Shown in pieces: positions 46,672 to 56,091 of a DNA stretch of 64,000 bases (position 1 is its first letter; each line of letters begins with the position of its first letter). The stretch spans positions 62,001 through 126,000 of the forward strand of contig NZ_JHVN01000003.1 in NCBI RefSeq assembly GCF_000620165.1, given 5' to 3'. The notes under the pieces are model-generated. The model worked only from the letters and a program-made list of their open reading frames with translations, did not search any database and was not told the DNA's origin. The translations under genes and the position numbers were made by a program. The stretch comes from Anoxybacillus tepidamans PS2 (GTDB lineage Bacteria > Bacillota > Bacilli > Bacillales > Anoxybacillaceae).

Positions 46672-48068
46672 ATAACGGCTTTCGGAATAAATAGTTCTAC
46701 AGTCGTTCCTGAACCGACCTCACTTTCGATCGCAATTTGTCCGCTGTATTTATCAACAATTTCCTTCGCAATCGCAAGGCCGAGCCCCACTCCGCCTTTT
46801 TCACGGCTTCTTGCTTTATCGACGCGATAAAATCGCAAAAACACCTTTTCTAATTCGCCGCGTGGAATCCCAATTCCTTTATCGATGACAGAAATTGACA
46901 CATATTTTCCTTCGTCTCTTAAACGAATGGTGATTTGCTTGTGCTGTTGCGAGTATTTAACGGCATTATCTAATAAAATTAACAAAAGCTGCTCTAAATG
47001 GTGTTTTGCAATGCGAATCAACGTTTTCTCTCCCAATTCATCACGGATCATAAACTGAAAGCTCGGATGCAACACGCGAAAATTTTTCACTATTTGTTCC
47101 GCCGCTTCTTTCGGAGAAATCGGACTTAGATCGGCAGGCACGGCAATCGCTTCTGCACGCGACAAATCAAGCAGTTCAAACACGAGCTTTTTGAGACGTT
47201 CCACTTCTTGTGATGCAGCTTCTAACGATTCTTCTAAAATGTCCCGGTTATTTTTCCCCCATCGTCTTAAAAGCGACAAATGTCCTTCTAAAATCGCAAT
47301 CGGTGTGCGCAATTCGTGCGATGCATCCTCAATAAACTGTTTTTGCTGGTGAAAAGAATGCTCGATTTCATCCATCATTTCATTAAACATCACCATCAGC
47401 TCCGACATTTCGTCGTTCGAAGGCGGAACATCGATGCGTTGTTGAAACCCTTTATTTTTAATGCTCTGCATCGTCTTTGTCACCGCCTGCAGACGGCCGG
47501 CGAAATGTCTGGCGATAAACATTCCGATCAATGCGCTCATCGCCATAGCGACGACCCCAATTGCTGTCATCATTATAAACAGCATGTTGGCCATGTGCTG
47601 GAACTTTACAAGGTGACGAACCATTTCGATCGTTCCGCTCATGCCTGAAAGACGGAACGGCTTTCGCAAAATGATGGAACGTTCGTCATTGACCGAATGA
47701 TAATCAATTTCTAAACTTTTCGGCCGCTCCGCCGGAAAGAGCGAAACAGAAGCATGATTGGAAACGGAAACAATCACGTTTCCCTTCTCGTCAAGAATGC
47801 GAATCGTTTGGTATTTTTCGTTTAGCTTCTCGAGCAGCGGTTCGCTGTCGCGAATGTCTTTCCGAGATATATTACGTTTTTCTGCATAATAAGTTTCAAT
47901 TTCTTCAATCGTTTTTTTCATTGCTTTTTCTTCTTCGCTCAGCAGCCACTGTTTGACGGTTTCGTATTGCAGACATGTGAACAAAAAGTACATAACAAAA
48001 ATGACCGACCCCGAAAGAAACGTGAGCTTCCATTTTAATGAGACGTTTTCAAGGCGAAAAAGTTTCAT
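46668..48068 (-). CDS. Sensor histidine kinase, ArlS/YkoH-like
   Basis: A 466-residue kinase. Two membrane helices (about 14-34 and 164-188) flank an extracytoplasmic sensor of about 130 residues. HAMP comes next, then the phosphorylation site FIEDASHELRTPIAILEG and the ATPase domain with DNAVKYS, DKGIGIP and GVGLGLAI motifs. The gene overlaps the response regulator by four bases. By sequence style it resembles ArlS/YkoH; the signal is unknown. Confidence 0.9.
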   Translation of the reverse strand: MKLFRLENVSLKWKLTFLSGSVIFVMYFLFTCLQYETVKQWLLSEEEKAMKKTIEEIETYYAEKRNISRKDIRDSEPLLEKLNEKYQTIRILDEKGNVIVSVSNHASVSLFPAERPKSLEIDYHSVNDERSIILRKPFRLSGMSGTIEMVRHLVKFQHMANMLFIMMTAIGVVAMAMSALIGMFIARHFAGRLQAVTKTMQSIKNKGFQQRIDVPPSNDEMSELMVMFNEMMDEIEHSFHQQKQFIEDASHELRTPIAILEGHLSLLRRWGKNNRDILEESLEAASQEVERLKKLVFELLDLSRAEAIAVPADLSPISPKEAAEQIVKNFRVLHPSFQFMIRDELGEKTLIRIAKHHLEQLLLILLDNAVKYSQQHKQITIRLRDEGKYVSISVIDKGIGIPRGELEKVFLRFYRVDKARSREKGGVGLGLAIAKEIVDKYSGQIAIESEVGSGTTVELFIPKAVI

Positions 48069-48739
48069 GACCGCATCACGTATCCAGCACCTCGTACCGT
48101 TTGAATATAGCGCTCCTTATCTTTTTCATCTAACTTATGACGCAAATAGCGAACGTACACGTCGACCACATTCGTTTCAACTTCCGTATCAAATCCCCAT
48201 ACTTTATCGAGCAGCATGTCCCTTGTCAAAACGATATCAATATTTTGCAAAAAGGTTACGAGCAAATCGTATTCGCGCTTTGTCAGCTCAATCGTTTGGC
48301 CTTCCCTTTTTACCGTTCGCGCTCTCGTATCAACGACCAAGTCTTTAAAGATCAAGCACTCTTGTTCGGATGAAGGCTGAACGCGACGAAAAAGAGCGCG
48401 AATGCGCGCAAGCAATTCTTCGATCGCAAACGGCTTGACAATATAATCATCCGCACCGCTGTCTAATCCCATGACCCGGTCAAACACGCTGTCTCTTGCC
48501 GTAATCATAATCACAGGCGTCTGTTTGACCGAACGGAGCCGCCTGCACACTTCCATCCCATTTAAGCTCGGAAGCATTAAATCCAACAAAATAAGACCCC
48601 ACTCTTCCGACAACGCAAGTTCCAGCCCTTCTCTTCCATCATGGCTCACGCGCACTTCATAGCCTTCATGAAGCAAATCAAGCTCAATAAACCGGGCTAA
48701 ATTGGTTTCGTCTTCGATAATTAAAATCCTCTTGTTCAT
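48065..48739 (-). CDS. OmpR-family response regulator, ArlR/YkoG-like
   Basis: A 224-residue protein. The receiver domain has the acidic pair at IIEDE, phospho-Asp in ILLDLMLPSLNG and Lys in DYIVKPFAIEEL. The winged-helix output domain (about 130-224) ends RYIQTVRGAGYVM. First gene of the pair with the kinase. Confidence 0.92.
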   Translation of the reverse strand: MNKRILIIEDETNLARFIELDLLHEGYEVRVSHDGREGLELALSEEWGLILLDLMLPSLNGMEVCRRLRSVKQTPVIMITARDSVFDRVMGLDSGADDYIVKPFAIEELLARIRALFRRVQPSSEQECLIFKDLVVDTRARTVKREGQTIELTKREYDLLVTFLQNIDIVLTRDMLLDKVWGFDTEVETNVVDVYVRYLRHKLDEKDKERYIQTVRGAGYVMRS

Positions 48740-48815
48740 CTCGTTTCCCTCCTATCTATATCATATCAAAAAGAAATGCTAACCGCTTCCTACGGTCAGC
48801 AAACTTATGTTCGTA

Positions 48816-48926
48816 TCATGAATGTTTGTCAAACAAATCCATAATCGCTTGAATGATTTCGACAAATTGGTACGTAAGCAAAGATACAGCCGTTCCCGAG
48901 AAAAACAGCGTAATCACCATCCGCAT
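48816..48926 (-). CDS. 36-residue single-span membrane peptide
   Basis: MRMVITLFFSGTAVSLL begins a hydrophobic stretch to about residue 30, ending DKHS. AAGGAGGAG lies six bases before the ATG, one of the best ribosome binding sites in the region. It is upstream of the response regulator on the same strand, with about 75 bp between. Unknown function; possibly a regulator of the two-component system. Confidence 0.6.
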   Translation of the reverse strand: MRMVITLFFSGTAVSLLTYQFVEIIQAIMDLFDKHS

Positions 48927-49169
48927 ATGCTCTCCTCCTTCTTAATGCCGGTTTCTCTTCGCTAGAAAGGATCGAGCTATGGATGCATGAAAGATTCCGA
49001 ATTCATTTGGAGGAACGTTGCTTACACACCGGCTTTTCAATCGTATTTCCATCATAAGGGATCAATCTTAAAAATAAATGAGATTTCGCTAAAAAAATGA
49101 ATAGTGACCTTTTTCCAAAAACGCACATACATTTAAAGAAGAGGAACGTCATGAAAGGGGAGCGATCAA

Positions 49170-49637
49170 ATGAACGAACATTTTCAACCACCGATGCGAA
49201 AAAAACGCGACGAGGAACCTTTCCAGCGGTTGCGCGAGATGGTGGATCAATTTTTTGACGAACGTCCGCTAAAAAAAATGTTGGAAACGCTTGATGAATA
49301 TTTCCACGAAACGTTTTCCCGTTCCTACATTCCGATTGATGTCCACGAAACCGCAACGGAGTATGTAATCACCGCCCATCTTCCAAATGTCAAGCGCCAA
49401 CAAATCCAACTCGAGTTTGATGATCAGCTGCTTCATCTTACCGTTCACAATGATGAAATTATCGAATCGGCAGACGACCAAAAACACATCTACAAAAAAC
49501 GGCGCATGCATCAACATACGACCCGAACAATTCCTCTTCCTTACCCCGTGACAGAAAAAGAAATTAAAGCATCGTTTGAAAACGGAGAGCTCGTGATTAA
49601 ACTGCCGCAAAAGAAAAAGTTTATCGATATTGATTGA
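49170..49637 (+). CDS. Hsp20 small heat-shock protein, second copy
   Basis: A 155-residue protein with an alpha-crystallin domain at about 50-150 (YIPIDVHETATEYVI, AHLPNVKRQQIQLEF, ASFENGELVIKLPQ). The N-terminal arm is longer and more basic than that of the copy at 15260. GAAAGGGGAGC precedes the ATG. Confidence 0.88.
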   Translation: MNEHFQPPMRKKRDEEPFQRLREMVDQFFDERPLKKMLETLDEYFHETFSRSYIPIDVHETATEYVITAHLPNVKRQQIQLEFDDQLLHLTVHNDEIIESADDQKHIYKKRRMHQHTTRTIPLPYPVTEKEIKASFENGELVIKLPQKKKFIDID

Positions 49638-49638
49638 G

Positions 49639-49662
49639 GGCGCAGACATGCGCCTTTTTTTA
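49639..49662 (+). terminator. Terminator of the second hsp20
   Basis: GGCGC pairs with GCGCC across six bases, followed by seven T. Confidence 0.8.
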
Positions 49663-49910
49663 TGGAACAAACGAGTGTATTCCCTAAATGTTTAAGCTTC
49701 ACACATTCACGGTCGATTCCCTTCTAAACCGCTCGTTTTCTTTCACTCTACACTGCTTCTTATAACACATAGCTGGTCCATGTCGCCGATATTGGCTCGG
49801 CATTCAGCCAAGGCGACCGCGCTGCTAATTATAACACCCTATCCTATATTTTTTACGATACATACTTTTTTACTCATTGATGGACTCTAAAGATAAGGAG
49901 GGGTTAGAAT

Positions 49911-50087
49911 ATGAAAAATTTTGATTCATTGAACGACCGGATTATTGCAGAGCCGTCGGAAGAACCAAAAATCGTGATTAAAACGAATTTAGATCCGAAG
50001 CAAATAACGGAGGAAAATCCATACGCACCGAAAAAGGGACGCGTCACCCCAGCGTTTGAATCCTTTTTTAAAGGAGACGAAGCGTGA
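49911..50087 (+). CDS. 58-residue protein upstream of csgA, possibly YbxH-like
   Basis: Starts MKNFDSLNDRIIAEPSEEPK, hydrophilic, ends FFKGDEA. GATAAGGAGGGG precedes the ATG. The stop codon TGA overlaps the ATG of csgA, so the two are coupled. B. subtilis has the small gene ybxH beside csgA; orthology here is by position only. Confidence 0.65.
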   Translation: MKNFDSLNDRIIAEPSEEPKIVIKTNLDPKQITEENPYAPKKGRVTPAFESFFKGDEA

Positions 50088-50341
50088 TGGAAACGACGTT
50101 AGCTTACTTGCGGGAAACATTATCCAATTACCTCGATTATCATAGCGACATTCCGCGCCGCATTTACAAAAAATTGCTTGAACAATCGTATGCGAATGAA
50201 GAAGAGTTTGTCCAACATTTATCGCAGCAAGAAATCGCTTTTTTAGACCGGATTTTGCCGCATGAAATTCGCTATGCGATGAATGAACAGGACCAAAAAC
50301 GCGCTCGCCAATTGAACGAAGTATACGAACTTTTATTTTAA
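50087..50341 (+). CDS. csgA: Sigma-G-dependent small spore protein CsgA
   Basis: An 84-residue protein with the CsgA pattern: YLRETLSNYLDYH, YANEEEFVQHLSQQE and the C-terminal NEQDQKRARQLNEVYELL. In B. subtilis csgA is made in the forespore under sigma-G. AAAGGAG precedes the ATG at 50087. No convincing sigma-G promoter was assigned, though CATACTT at 49862-49868 could be a -10. Confidence 0.8.
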   Translation: METTLAYLRETLSNYLDYHSDIPRRIYKKLLEQSYANEEEFVQHLSQQEIAFLDRILPHEIRYAMNEQDQKRARQLNEVYELLF

Positions 50342-50344
50342 ACC

Positions 50345-50374
50345 GGCCATCCTCCTGGTGTACGGAGGATGGCC
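50345..50374. terminator. Strong hairpin between csgA and yppG
   Basis: An 11-bp perfect stem GGCCATCCTCC/GGAGGATGGCC between convergent genes. The T-run is missing, but the position fits bidirectional termination. Confidence 0.65.
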
Positions 50375-50377
50375 CCG

Positions 50378-50737
50378 CTATTTCTTGAATGCGCCCACCA
50401 ATCCTTTTAGCACTCCCCCGACTTGATTCACCGTGTTGATCATTTGCCCCATTGTATTCATCATTTTATTAATATCATACGTTCCGTCTGAACTTTTAAA
50501 CTGTGCCATAATCGACTGAATGCCGGATGGAGGCGGTGCCAATACCGGGTTTGGCTTTGGATACGGGGTTGAATACGTCGTGGCCCCCGCATGCGCCGTA
50601 TGTTGCGTCGGCCACTGTTGAAGCGGTTGATACGGATTCAACTGATATTGATGCGGCGTATACCAGCCCGCATGATGCGGCCAATGAGAAACCGATGATG
50701 GAAACGGAAGACGATATACATACGGATATTGATACAT
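50378..50737 (-). CDS. yppG: YppG-like protein
   Basis: A 119-residue protein with a Pro/Tyr/His/Gln-rich N-terminal half and a YppG-type C-terminus (IMAQFKSSDGTYDINKMMNT, GGVLKGLVGAFKK). The start is ATG 50737 with GTGGGGG upstream. Function unknown; the composition resembles spore-coat-associated proteins. Confidence 0.8.
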   Translation of the reverse strand: MYQYPYVYRLPFPSSVSHWPHHAGWYTPHQYQLNPYQPLQQWPTQHTAHAGATTYSTPYPKPNPVLAPPPSGIQSIMAQFKSSDGTYDINKMMNTMGQMINTVNQVGGVLKGLVGAFKK

Positions 50738-50908
50738 GCGCAATCCCCCACTTTCTAGGCTGCCATCATTATATGTGCGGAATCGAAGAAAGGTGAACCG
50801 AGGACGTGTCATAAGTTGTCGGAAGTTTCAATTTTTTGAATTTATATTCGATATTGATTTTCATGATAAGATGAATAAAAACAAAATATTGTGAAGGGAG
50901 CATGCATA

Positions 50909-51085
50909 ATGAACGCCGCACAATTGAGAGGCAAATTCATTGCGTTGAAAAATCATGAACCAGCCGACATGAATGGCCTTCTTGATTTCGCCCGCCAAAT
51001 GTATTTGCGCGGAGAAATCTCGATTGCCGAATATCGCGATATCGCTCGGGAGCTCGAATCGGCGGGCGCTTATCAACCGGAATGA
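50909..51085 (+). CDS. yppF: YppF-like small protein
   Basis: A 58-residue protein, all-helical (LRGKFIALKNHEPADMNGLL, GEISIAEYRDIARELE), matching the YppF family. The start ATG at 50909 has GAAGGGAGC upstream. Confidence 0.8.
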   Translation: MNAAQLRGKFIALKNHEPADMNGLLDFARQMYLRGEISIAEYRDIARELESAGAYQPE

Positions 51086-51176
51086 GACAATAATAAAGAT
51101 AGCGATCTGTAACGATTCGTTTGCAATGCATAGTTCCCCTGCTCCTGCGGCACAGTAAGGAAAAGGGGGTGCTATC

Positions 51177-51347
51177 ATGGGCAGAGGCGTTCATTTTCGC
51201 CACAAACTGAAAGGGCATGAACACGAACCGCCGCAACATGGAAACAACGTTCCACCAAAACAAACAGAGCGGGTCGAATACGAAATTGGAACGGTGGCGA
51301 CTGAGGAACATGGTCCTATTTCGGTCAAAACGGAAAAAAACTTATAA
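51177..51347 (+). CDS. 56-residue hydrophilic small protein
   Basis: Starts MGRGVHFRHKLKGHEHEPPQ. His- and Glu-rich, no membrane segment. AAAAGGGGG is seven bases before the ATG, and a terminator follows the stop. Family not recognised. Confidence 0.6.
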   Translation: MGRGVHFRHKLKGHEHEPPQHGNNVPPKQTERVEYEIGTVATEEHGPISVKTEKNL

Positions 51348-51350
51348 AAA

Positions 51351-51388
51351 TAAAAAAGGCTGTCCGCTGTTTGGGGATAGCCTTTATT
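51351..51388. terminator. Bidirectional terminator
   Basis: AGGCTGTCC pairs with GGGGATAGCCT; A-run on the left and T-run on the right serve the convergent small gene and yppE. Confidence 0.8.
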
Positions 51389-51755
51389 TGTCGCTATTTT
51401 CTTCACTTAATCTCTTCTTAACAAGCAGAAGCGTATACTCAATCGATTGATGAAACTGCTTTATACGCCGAAGCTTGTTCGACGGATAAAATGCCTCAAT
51501 GGCGATTTTTTCAATATTTTCGCCTGCCGCCTCGATTTGCTGCAGGTGAACGTGCTTCGGTCGTGCCGATTCGATCCACACCAGCGCCTCTTTTTTCCAT
51601 TCATCGACTACCTGTTTGACCTCATCGGCAAACGGTTTCACCTTGCTGAAAAAATCGGGCTGTTCGGCGGTCTTGGAGGTTTGCTCGGCGATTTGCCAAA
51701 TCGCATCGTTATACTTAAGCAATTGCTCTGTAAGTTTTGCTAGCTGTGGTGACAT
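51384..51755 (-). CDS. yppE: YppE-family protein (DUF1798)
   Basis: A 123-residue four-helix protein with family segments [25 protein letters not shown] and the terminal [29 protein letters not shown] precedes the ATG. Function unknown. Confidence 0.85.
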   Translation of the reverse strand: MSPQLAKLTEQLLKYNDAIWQIAEQTSKTAEQPDFFSKVKPFADEVKQVVDEWKKEALVWIESARPKHVHLQQIEAAGENIEKIAIEAFYPSNKLRRIKQFHQSIEYTLLLVKKRLSEENSDK

Positions 51756-51782
51756 GCTTCGTCCTCCCCTTTTTGGAGAACA

Positions 51783-52016
51783 TTATACAAAATGTAATTT
51801 CGATGGCACAAACATTTTTTCCTCTCCTTCATCATCTAGCTGCTGCTCGACGGTTTCTAGTTGCGCCTTCAGCTCGGCAATTTGCGCCTTCTCGCTTTCG
51901 CACTGTTCATTTATTAAATCATCGATCACGCGATCCATCTTATCCTCAATTTGCTGCATCAGTTCTAAAATTTCTCCTAACTGTTTTTCCACTGCCTCTT
52001 TTTTCACCCATCGCAT
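51783..52016 (-). CDS. 77-residue coiled-coil protein
   Basis: Acidic and nearly all heptad-like helix ([33 protein letters not shown]). GGGAGG lies before the ATG. By place it corresponds to the small yppC-yppD region of B. subtilis, but I do not claim orthology. Confidence 0.65.
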   Translation of the reverse strand: MRWVKKEAVEKQLGEILELMQQIEDKMDRVIDDLINEQCESEKAQIAELKAQLETVEQQLDDEGEEKMFVPSKLHFV

Positions 52017-52178
52017 CAGCGATTCCTCCCATCACCCGTTTGCTTTTAAACATTCGCCATTTTCTTTTCGCTCCCTTCACACCTGACAAAACTAGAATCT
52101 TTTCGGCAAAGAAAGTCGTCTTTTTTATTTATTCGTGCAATTTCGACATTTCCTTTATACACCCCTTTCTTTCTTTCG

Positions 52179-52189
52179 TGTGGTATAAT
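52179..52189 (+). promoter_or_regulatory. recU-ponA promoter, extended -10
   Basis: TGTGGTATAAT contains TG-N-TATAAT, 28 bp before the recU start codon. The -35 is weak, as expected with an extended -10. Confidence 0.6.
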
Positions 52190-52216
52190 AAAAAACATTC
52201 AAAGGAGATGAGAACA

Positions 52217-52816
52217 ATGGCATTCAAATACCCCGGCGGAAAAGTGTACAAAGGGAAAGAAGAGCGCAGCTTGCGCGGCCCGGTTGATCCGAATTATGGA
52301 AACCGAGGGATGACGTTAGAAGAAGATTTAAACGCAACTAACGAATATTACCGTCAACACGGCATCGCTGTCATTCATAAAAAGCCGACGCCTGTGCAAA
52401 TTGTGCACGTCGACTATCCGAAACGGAGCGCCGCCGTCATTAAAGAGGCGTATTTTAAGCAGCCGTCGACGACTGACTATAACGGCATCTTCCGCGGCAA
52501 ATACATCGATTTTGAGGCAAAAGAAACAAGAAACCTAACATCTTTCCCTTTACAAAATTTTCATGAGCATCAAATCCAGCACATGAAAGAGGTGCTCGCG
52601 CACGGAGCGATTTGTTTTGTCATTTTGCGTTTTTCATCCCTTGATGAAGTATATTTGCTCGATGCATCACATTTGCTCGCCTTTTGGGAACGAAAGCAAT
52701 CCGGGGGGAGAAAATCGATGACCAAGCAGGAGATCGAACAATGCGGTCATTACATTTCACTTGGCTATCAACCTCGAATTGATTATATTAGAGTAGTAGA
52801 AAAAATCTACTTTTAG
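52217..52816 (+). CDS. recU: Holliday junction resolvase RecU
   Basis: A 199-residue protein. Catalytic metal-site motifs are [17 protein letters not shown] (with the E-x-K) and GMTLEEDLN near the N-terminus; the stalk region is before [14 protein letters not shown]. It cleaves Holliday junctions in recombination and chromosome segregation. The start is ATG 52217 with AAAGGAG upstream; the longer open frame is not used. Operon with ponA, 51 bp apart, as in B. subtilis. Confidence 0.95.
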   Translation: MAFKYPGGKVYKGKEERSLRGPVDPNYGNRGMTLEEDLNATNEYYRQHGIAVIHKKPTPVQIVHVDYPKRSAAVIKEAYFKQPSTTDYNGIFRGKYIDFEAKETRNLTSFPLQNFHEHQIQHMKEVLAHGAICFVILRFSSLDEVYLLDASHLLAFWERKQSGGRKSMTKQEIEQCGHYISLGYQPRIDYIRVVEKIYF

Positions 52817-52867
52817 GTAAGAAATTTAAAACATTTCTTACAATTATAAGAAAGGTAGGATTTGCTT

Positions 52868-55543
52868 ATGTCTGGTGATTATCGTTCTCGCGTAGAACGG
52901 AAACAAGCAGCGAAACAAGCAGCGAAACAAGCAGCAAAGCAGCCGAAGCAAACGAAAGCGAAAAAACGAAAGACAGCTTCATGGTTTAAAACGATTGTGC
53001 TTACATTTGTGATATTGGTGATGGTTGGCGTCATCGGCGGAATCGCCGCTTTTGCCTATTTTATCAAAGGCGCTCCGCCGCTTGACGAAGCGAAAATTAA
53101 AGACCCGTTGTCATCGACTGTTTACGATATGAACGGGCATAAAATTGCCGAGCTAGGAGGCCAAAAACGCACATATATTTCTTACTCGGATATTCCAAAA
53201 GTGCTCGAAAATGCGGTGCTAGCCACCGAGGATGCCCGGTTTTACCAGCACCACGGCGTCGATTTAATTCGCCTTGGCGGAGCTGTTGTTGCGAACGTAA
53301 AAGACGGGTTTGGCGCGGAAGGCGGCAGTACGATTACGCAGCAAGTCGTCAAGCTTACGTTCCTTTCGCCCGAAAAAACGCTCAAACGCAAGGCGCAAGA
53401 ATTATGGCTATCGCTTCGCCTTGAACAAAAATACTCCAAACACGAAATTTTGGAGATGTATTTAAATAAAATTTATTATTCAAACGGTGTTTACGGCGTC
53501 GCTAGAGCGGCCGAATTTTACTTCGGCAAAACGAATTTAAAAGACTTGACGCTGCCGGAAGCGGCGTTGCTTGCGGGCCTGCCGCAAAGCCCGAACAACT
53601 ACAACCCATATGAACATCCGGAAGCAGCGAAAAAGCGTCGCGATGTCGTCTTGTCGCTGATGGCGCAACACGGCTTCATTACAAAAGAAGAAGCGGAAAA
53701 AGCGAAGAAAGTGCCAATTGCATCGATGCTCGTAGATCGGAAAAAACATCAAGATTCGTCAACTATTCAGTACGATTCATTCATCGACGAAGTAATTAGG
53801 GAAGTAACTGATCAAGCGAACGTTAACGTATACGAAGACGGCTTGAAGATTTATACGACGCTTGATCCAAACGCGCAAGACTATGTCGACAACTTGCTTG
53901 ACTCTAATGAACTATTTACTAACAAAAAAGATTTGCAATCAGCGATCGCTTTAATCGACACAAAAACCGGGGAAATCCGCGCGCTTGGCGGCGGACGCGA
54001 CCAAAAAAATGTGGCATTCGGCTTCAACTATGCGATCCAACCGGTCGGACAGCCAGGTTCGACGATTAAGCCGATTTTAGACTACGGTCCAGCCATTGAA
54101 TATTTAAAATGGTCCACAGCCCATCAGCTTGTCGACGAACCGTACCACTATTCAAACGGTACGCCAATTAAAAACTGGAACGGCCAATACGAAGGTGCGA
54201 TGACGATGCGGATGGCTCTCGCCAAATCGCGCAACATCCCAGCGCTCAAAGCGCTGCAAGAAGTTGGCTTGGACCGCGCTAAACAGTTTGCCAATAGACT
54301 TGGCATGGGCTTTGACAAAATTTACGAATCGTACGCGGTTGGGGGCCTTGAAAAAGGCGTATCGCCGCTGCAAATGGCCGGTGCGTACAGCGCCTTCGGC
54401 AATAACGGTGTGTACATTAAGCCGCATGCGGTAACAAAAATCGTCTTCCCGGACAACACAGAAATGGATTTAACGCCAAAGCCGAAAGTAGCAATGAGCG
54501 ATTATACAGCGTACATGATTACCGATATGTTAAAATCGGTCGTTCAATACGGTACAGGTACGCTCGCGAACGTTCCAGGATTGCATATCGCCGGAAAAAC
54601 GGGAACGACCAACTACGACGACGAAACGGCCCGCCAACTCGGACTTCCTAGCGATGCAGTGCCGGACAGCTGGTTTGTCGGCTATACGCCTAACTATACC
54701 GCAGCCGTATGGACCGGCTTCAGCAAGAAGAGCGGTACGGCGAACTTGTCGATGTACGAACAAAAGCTGCCGCGCCTATTGTTCAAGAAAGTGATCGCGC
54801 ACGTCGACGGCGGCGGAAAAGATTTCCCAATGCCGCGAAGCGTTGAAAAACTGCCGATCAAGAAAGGAACGAATCCGCCAAAACTAGCAGGAAAATATAC
54901 GCCAGCAAGCGAAATTACGTACGAATGCTTCGTAAGGGGCACACAGCCGACTGAGGTAGCAGAAGATGTGAAACCAAATTCGCCGACGAATTTGCAAGCG
55001 GCATATGACCCTGTGTCCGATACGATTTCTCTTGCATGGAAGTATGACAACAATACCGAAAATATGGCATTTGAGGTGCATATGAAAAACGACAAAGGCG
55101 AGTCGAATATCGTTCCGACGGCCGATTCTTCGCTAACAATCAGCCACCCAACGAAGGGAGCGGTTTATACATTTGAAGTATACGCAGTAAGCAAAGACGG
55201 ACAAATAAAAAGCAGTCCGGCTACCGCGACCGTACAAGTGCCAGGCGACAGCCAAAACGAACAGAATGGACAAAACGGGCAGAAAAACGGACAAAACGGA
55301 AATAACAATAACAACGGACAGAATGGACAAAACGGCGGAAACAATGGTCAAAACGGAAATAATACTGGCGGAAATACCGGAAATGGCGGAAACAACGGGC
55401 AAAACGGAGGCAACAATACTGGCGGAAGCAATAATGACGGGCAAAACAACACTGGCGGAAATACGACACCAACATTGCCGCCGACAAATCCAATAACACC
55501 GCCGCAACAAAACAATAATAACAACTCGACAAGAAGCCGCTAA
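52868..55543 (+). CDS. ponA: Class A penicillin-binding protein PBP1A/1B
   Basis: An 891-residue protein. A Lys/Ala-rich cytoplasmic tail (repeats of KQAA) leads to one membrane span (about 40-62). The glycosyltransferase domain follows (ATEDARFYQHHGVD, EGGSTITQQVVK), then the transpeptidase domain with active-site Ser in GSTIKPIL, SRN and KTGTT. A fibronectin-III-like domain (about 700-790) and a Gln/Asn/Gly-rich repetitive tail (about 795-891) end the protein. It builds and cross-links peptidoglycan. The start is ATG 52868 with AGGTAGGA upstream. Confidence 0.95.
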   Translation: MSGDYRSRVERKQAAKQAAKQAAKQPKQTKAKKRKTASWFKTIVLTFVILVMVGVIGGIAAFAYFIKGAPPLDEAKIKDPLSSTVYDMNGHKIAELGGQKRTYISYSDIPKVLENAVLATEDARFYQHHGVDLIRLGGAVVANVKDGFGAEGGSTITQQVVKLTFLSPEKTLKRKAQELWLSLRLEQKYSKHEILEMYLNKIYYSNGVYGVARAAEFYFGKTNLKDLTLPEAALLAGLPQSPNNYNPYEHPEAAKKRRDVVLSLMAQHGFITKEEAEKAKKVPIASMLVDRKKHQDSSTIQYDSFIDEVIREVTDQANVNVYEDGLKIYTTLDPNAQDYVDNLLDSNELFTNKKDLQSAIALIDTKTGEIRALGGGRDQKNVAFGFNYAIQPVGQPGSTIKPILDYGPAIEYLKWSTAHQLVDEPYHYSNGTPIKNWNGQYEGAMTMRMALAKSRNIPALKALQEVGLDRAKQFANRLGMGFDKIYESYAVGGLEKGVSPLQMAGAYSAFGNNGVYIKPHAVTKIVFPDNTEMDLTPKPKVAMSDYTAYMITDMLKSVVQYGTGTLANVPGLHIAGKTGTTNYDDETARQLGLPSDAVPDSWFVGYTPNYTAAVWTGFSKKSGTANLSMYEQKLPRLLFKKVIAHVDGGGKDFPMPRSVEKLPIKKGTNPPKLAGKYTPASEITYECFVRGTQPTEVAEDVKPNSPTNLQAAYDPVSDTISLAWKYDNNTENMAFEVHMKNDKGESNIVPTADSSLTISHPTKGAVYTFEVYAVSKDGQIKSSPATATVQVPGDSQNEQNGQNGQKNGQNGNNNNNGQNGQNGGNNGQNGNNTGGNTGNGGNNGQNGGNNTGGSNNDGQNNTGGNTTPTLPPTNPITPPQQNNNNNSTRSR

Positions 55544-55565
55544 CTTAGCTTCCGGTCATACGATC

Positions 55566-55602
55566 AAAAAGGGATGTCTCAACGAGGAGACATCCCTTTT
55601 TT
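55566..55602. terminator. Bidirectional terminator ponA / ypoC
   Basis: AAAAAGGGATGTCTC pairs with GAGACATCCCTTTTT. The ypoC stop lies within it. Confidence 0.9.
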
Positions 55603-56091
55603 CATGATCGACTTTTGTTTGTAAAACAGCTTCTCCGCTTCTTCAAACAGCTTGTCCAACTGTACGAATGAATGGTACGCGTCGCACCGGTCAAAAATAA
55701 ATTGAAGCCGTTCCACGCAATTGATTGGCACAAGCGGCAGCAGTTCCAGTTCATTGCGCCATGTGCGCACATTTTGCGTTCGTCTGCCATTCAGCCAAAA
55801 AAGCAATACAATCAAATAGGACAACCCTCGAATCATCGGCGCTCGTGCCGCGGCTCGATCCCTTTGAGAAAAATAAGCTTTTAACTGTTCTTTCTCTTCC
55901 TTCCATAGCTGAAACAAAGGTGGCAGCGACTTCTCTGTTTGTTCCCAAGGCGCAGGCTTCGCAGAAACGATGTCATAATAAAAATAGACACGTTTCATCA
56001 TATAAGGAAACAGCGCAACCTCTTGTTCCTCAATCATTTCCCCTTCTCGAAAAAATAACGGGTGCGCAAACTCAATCGGCACGCGCTGCAC
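55579..56091 (-). CDS. ypoC: YpoC family protein
   Basis: A 170-residue protein of the YpoC family, encoded after nth as in B. subtilis. Features are helices with FYYDIVSAKPAPW and VERLQFIFDRC. The start is a GTG at 56091 inside the end of nth (20-bp overlap). The last codons form part of the terminator hairpin. Function unknown. Confidence 0.82.
   Translation of the reverse strand: MQRVPIEFAHPLFFREGEMIEEQEVALFPYMMKRVYFYYDIVSAKPAPWEQTEKSLPPLFQLWKEEKEQLKAYFSQRDRAAARAPMIRGLSYLIVLLFWLNGRRTQNVRTWRNELELLPLVPINCVERLQFIFDRCDAYHSFVQLDKLFEEAEKLFYKQKSIMKKGMSPR

Noticed and set aside
51737-52216. 160-residue N-terminal extension of the recU frame
   Set aside because: It runs antisense to the coiled-coil gene and through the recU promoter; RecU begins at 52217 with AAAGGAG before it.
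55221-55532. Tyr/Phe/Cys-rich minus-strand frames opposite the ponA 3' end
   Set aside because: They are antisense products of the repetitive Gln-Asn-Gly coding region.
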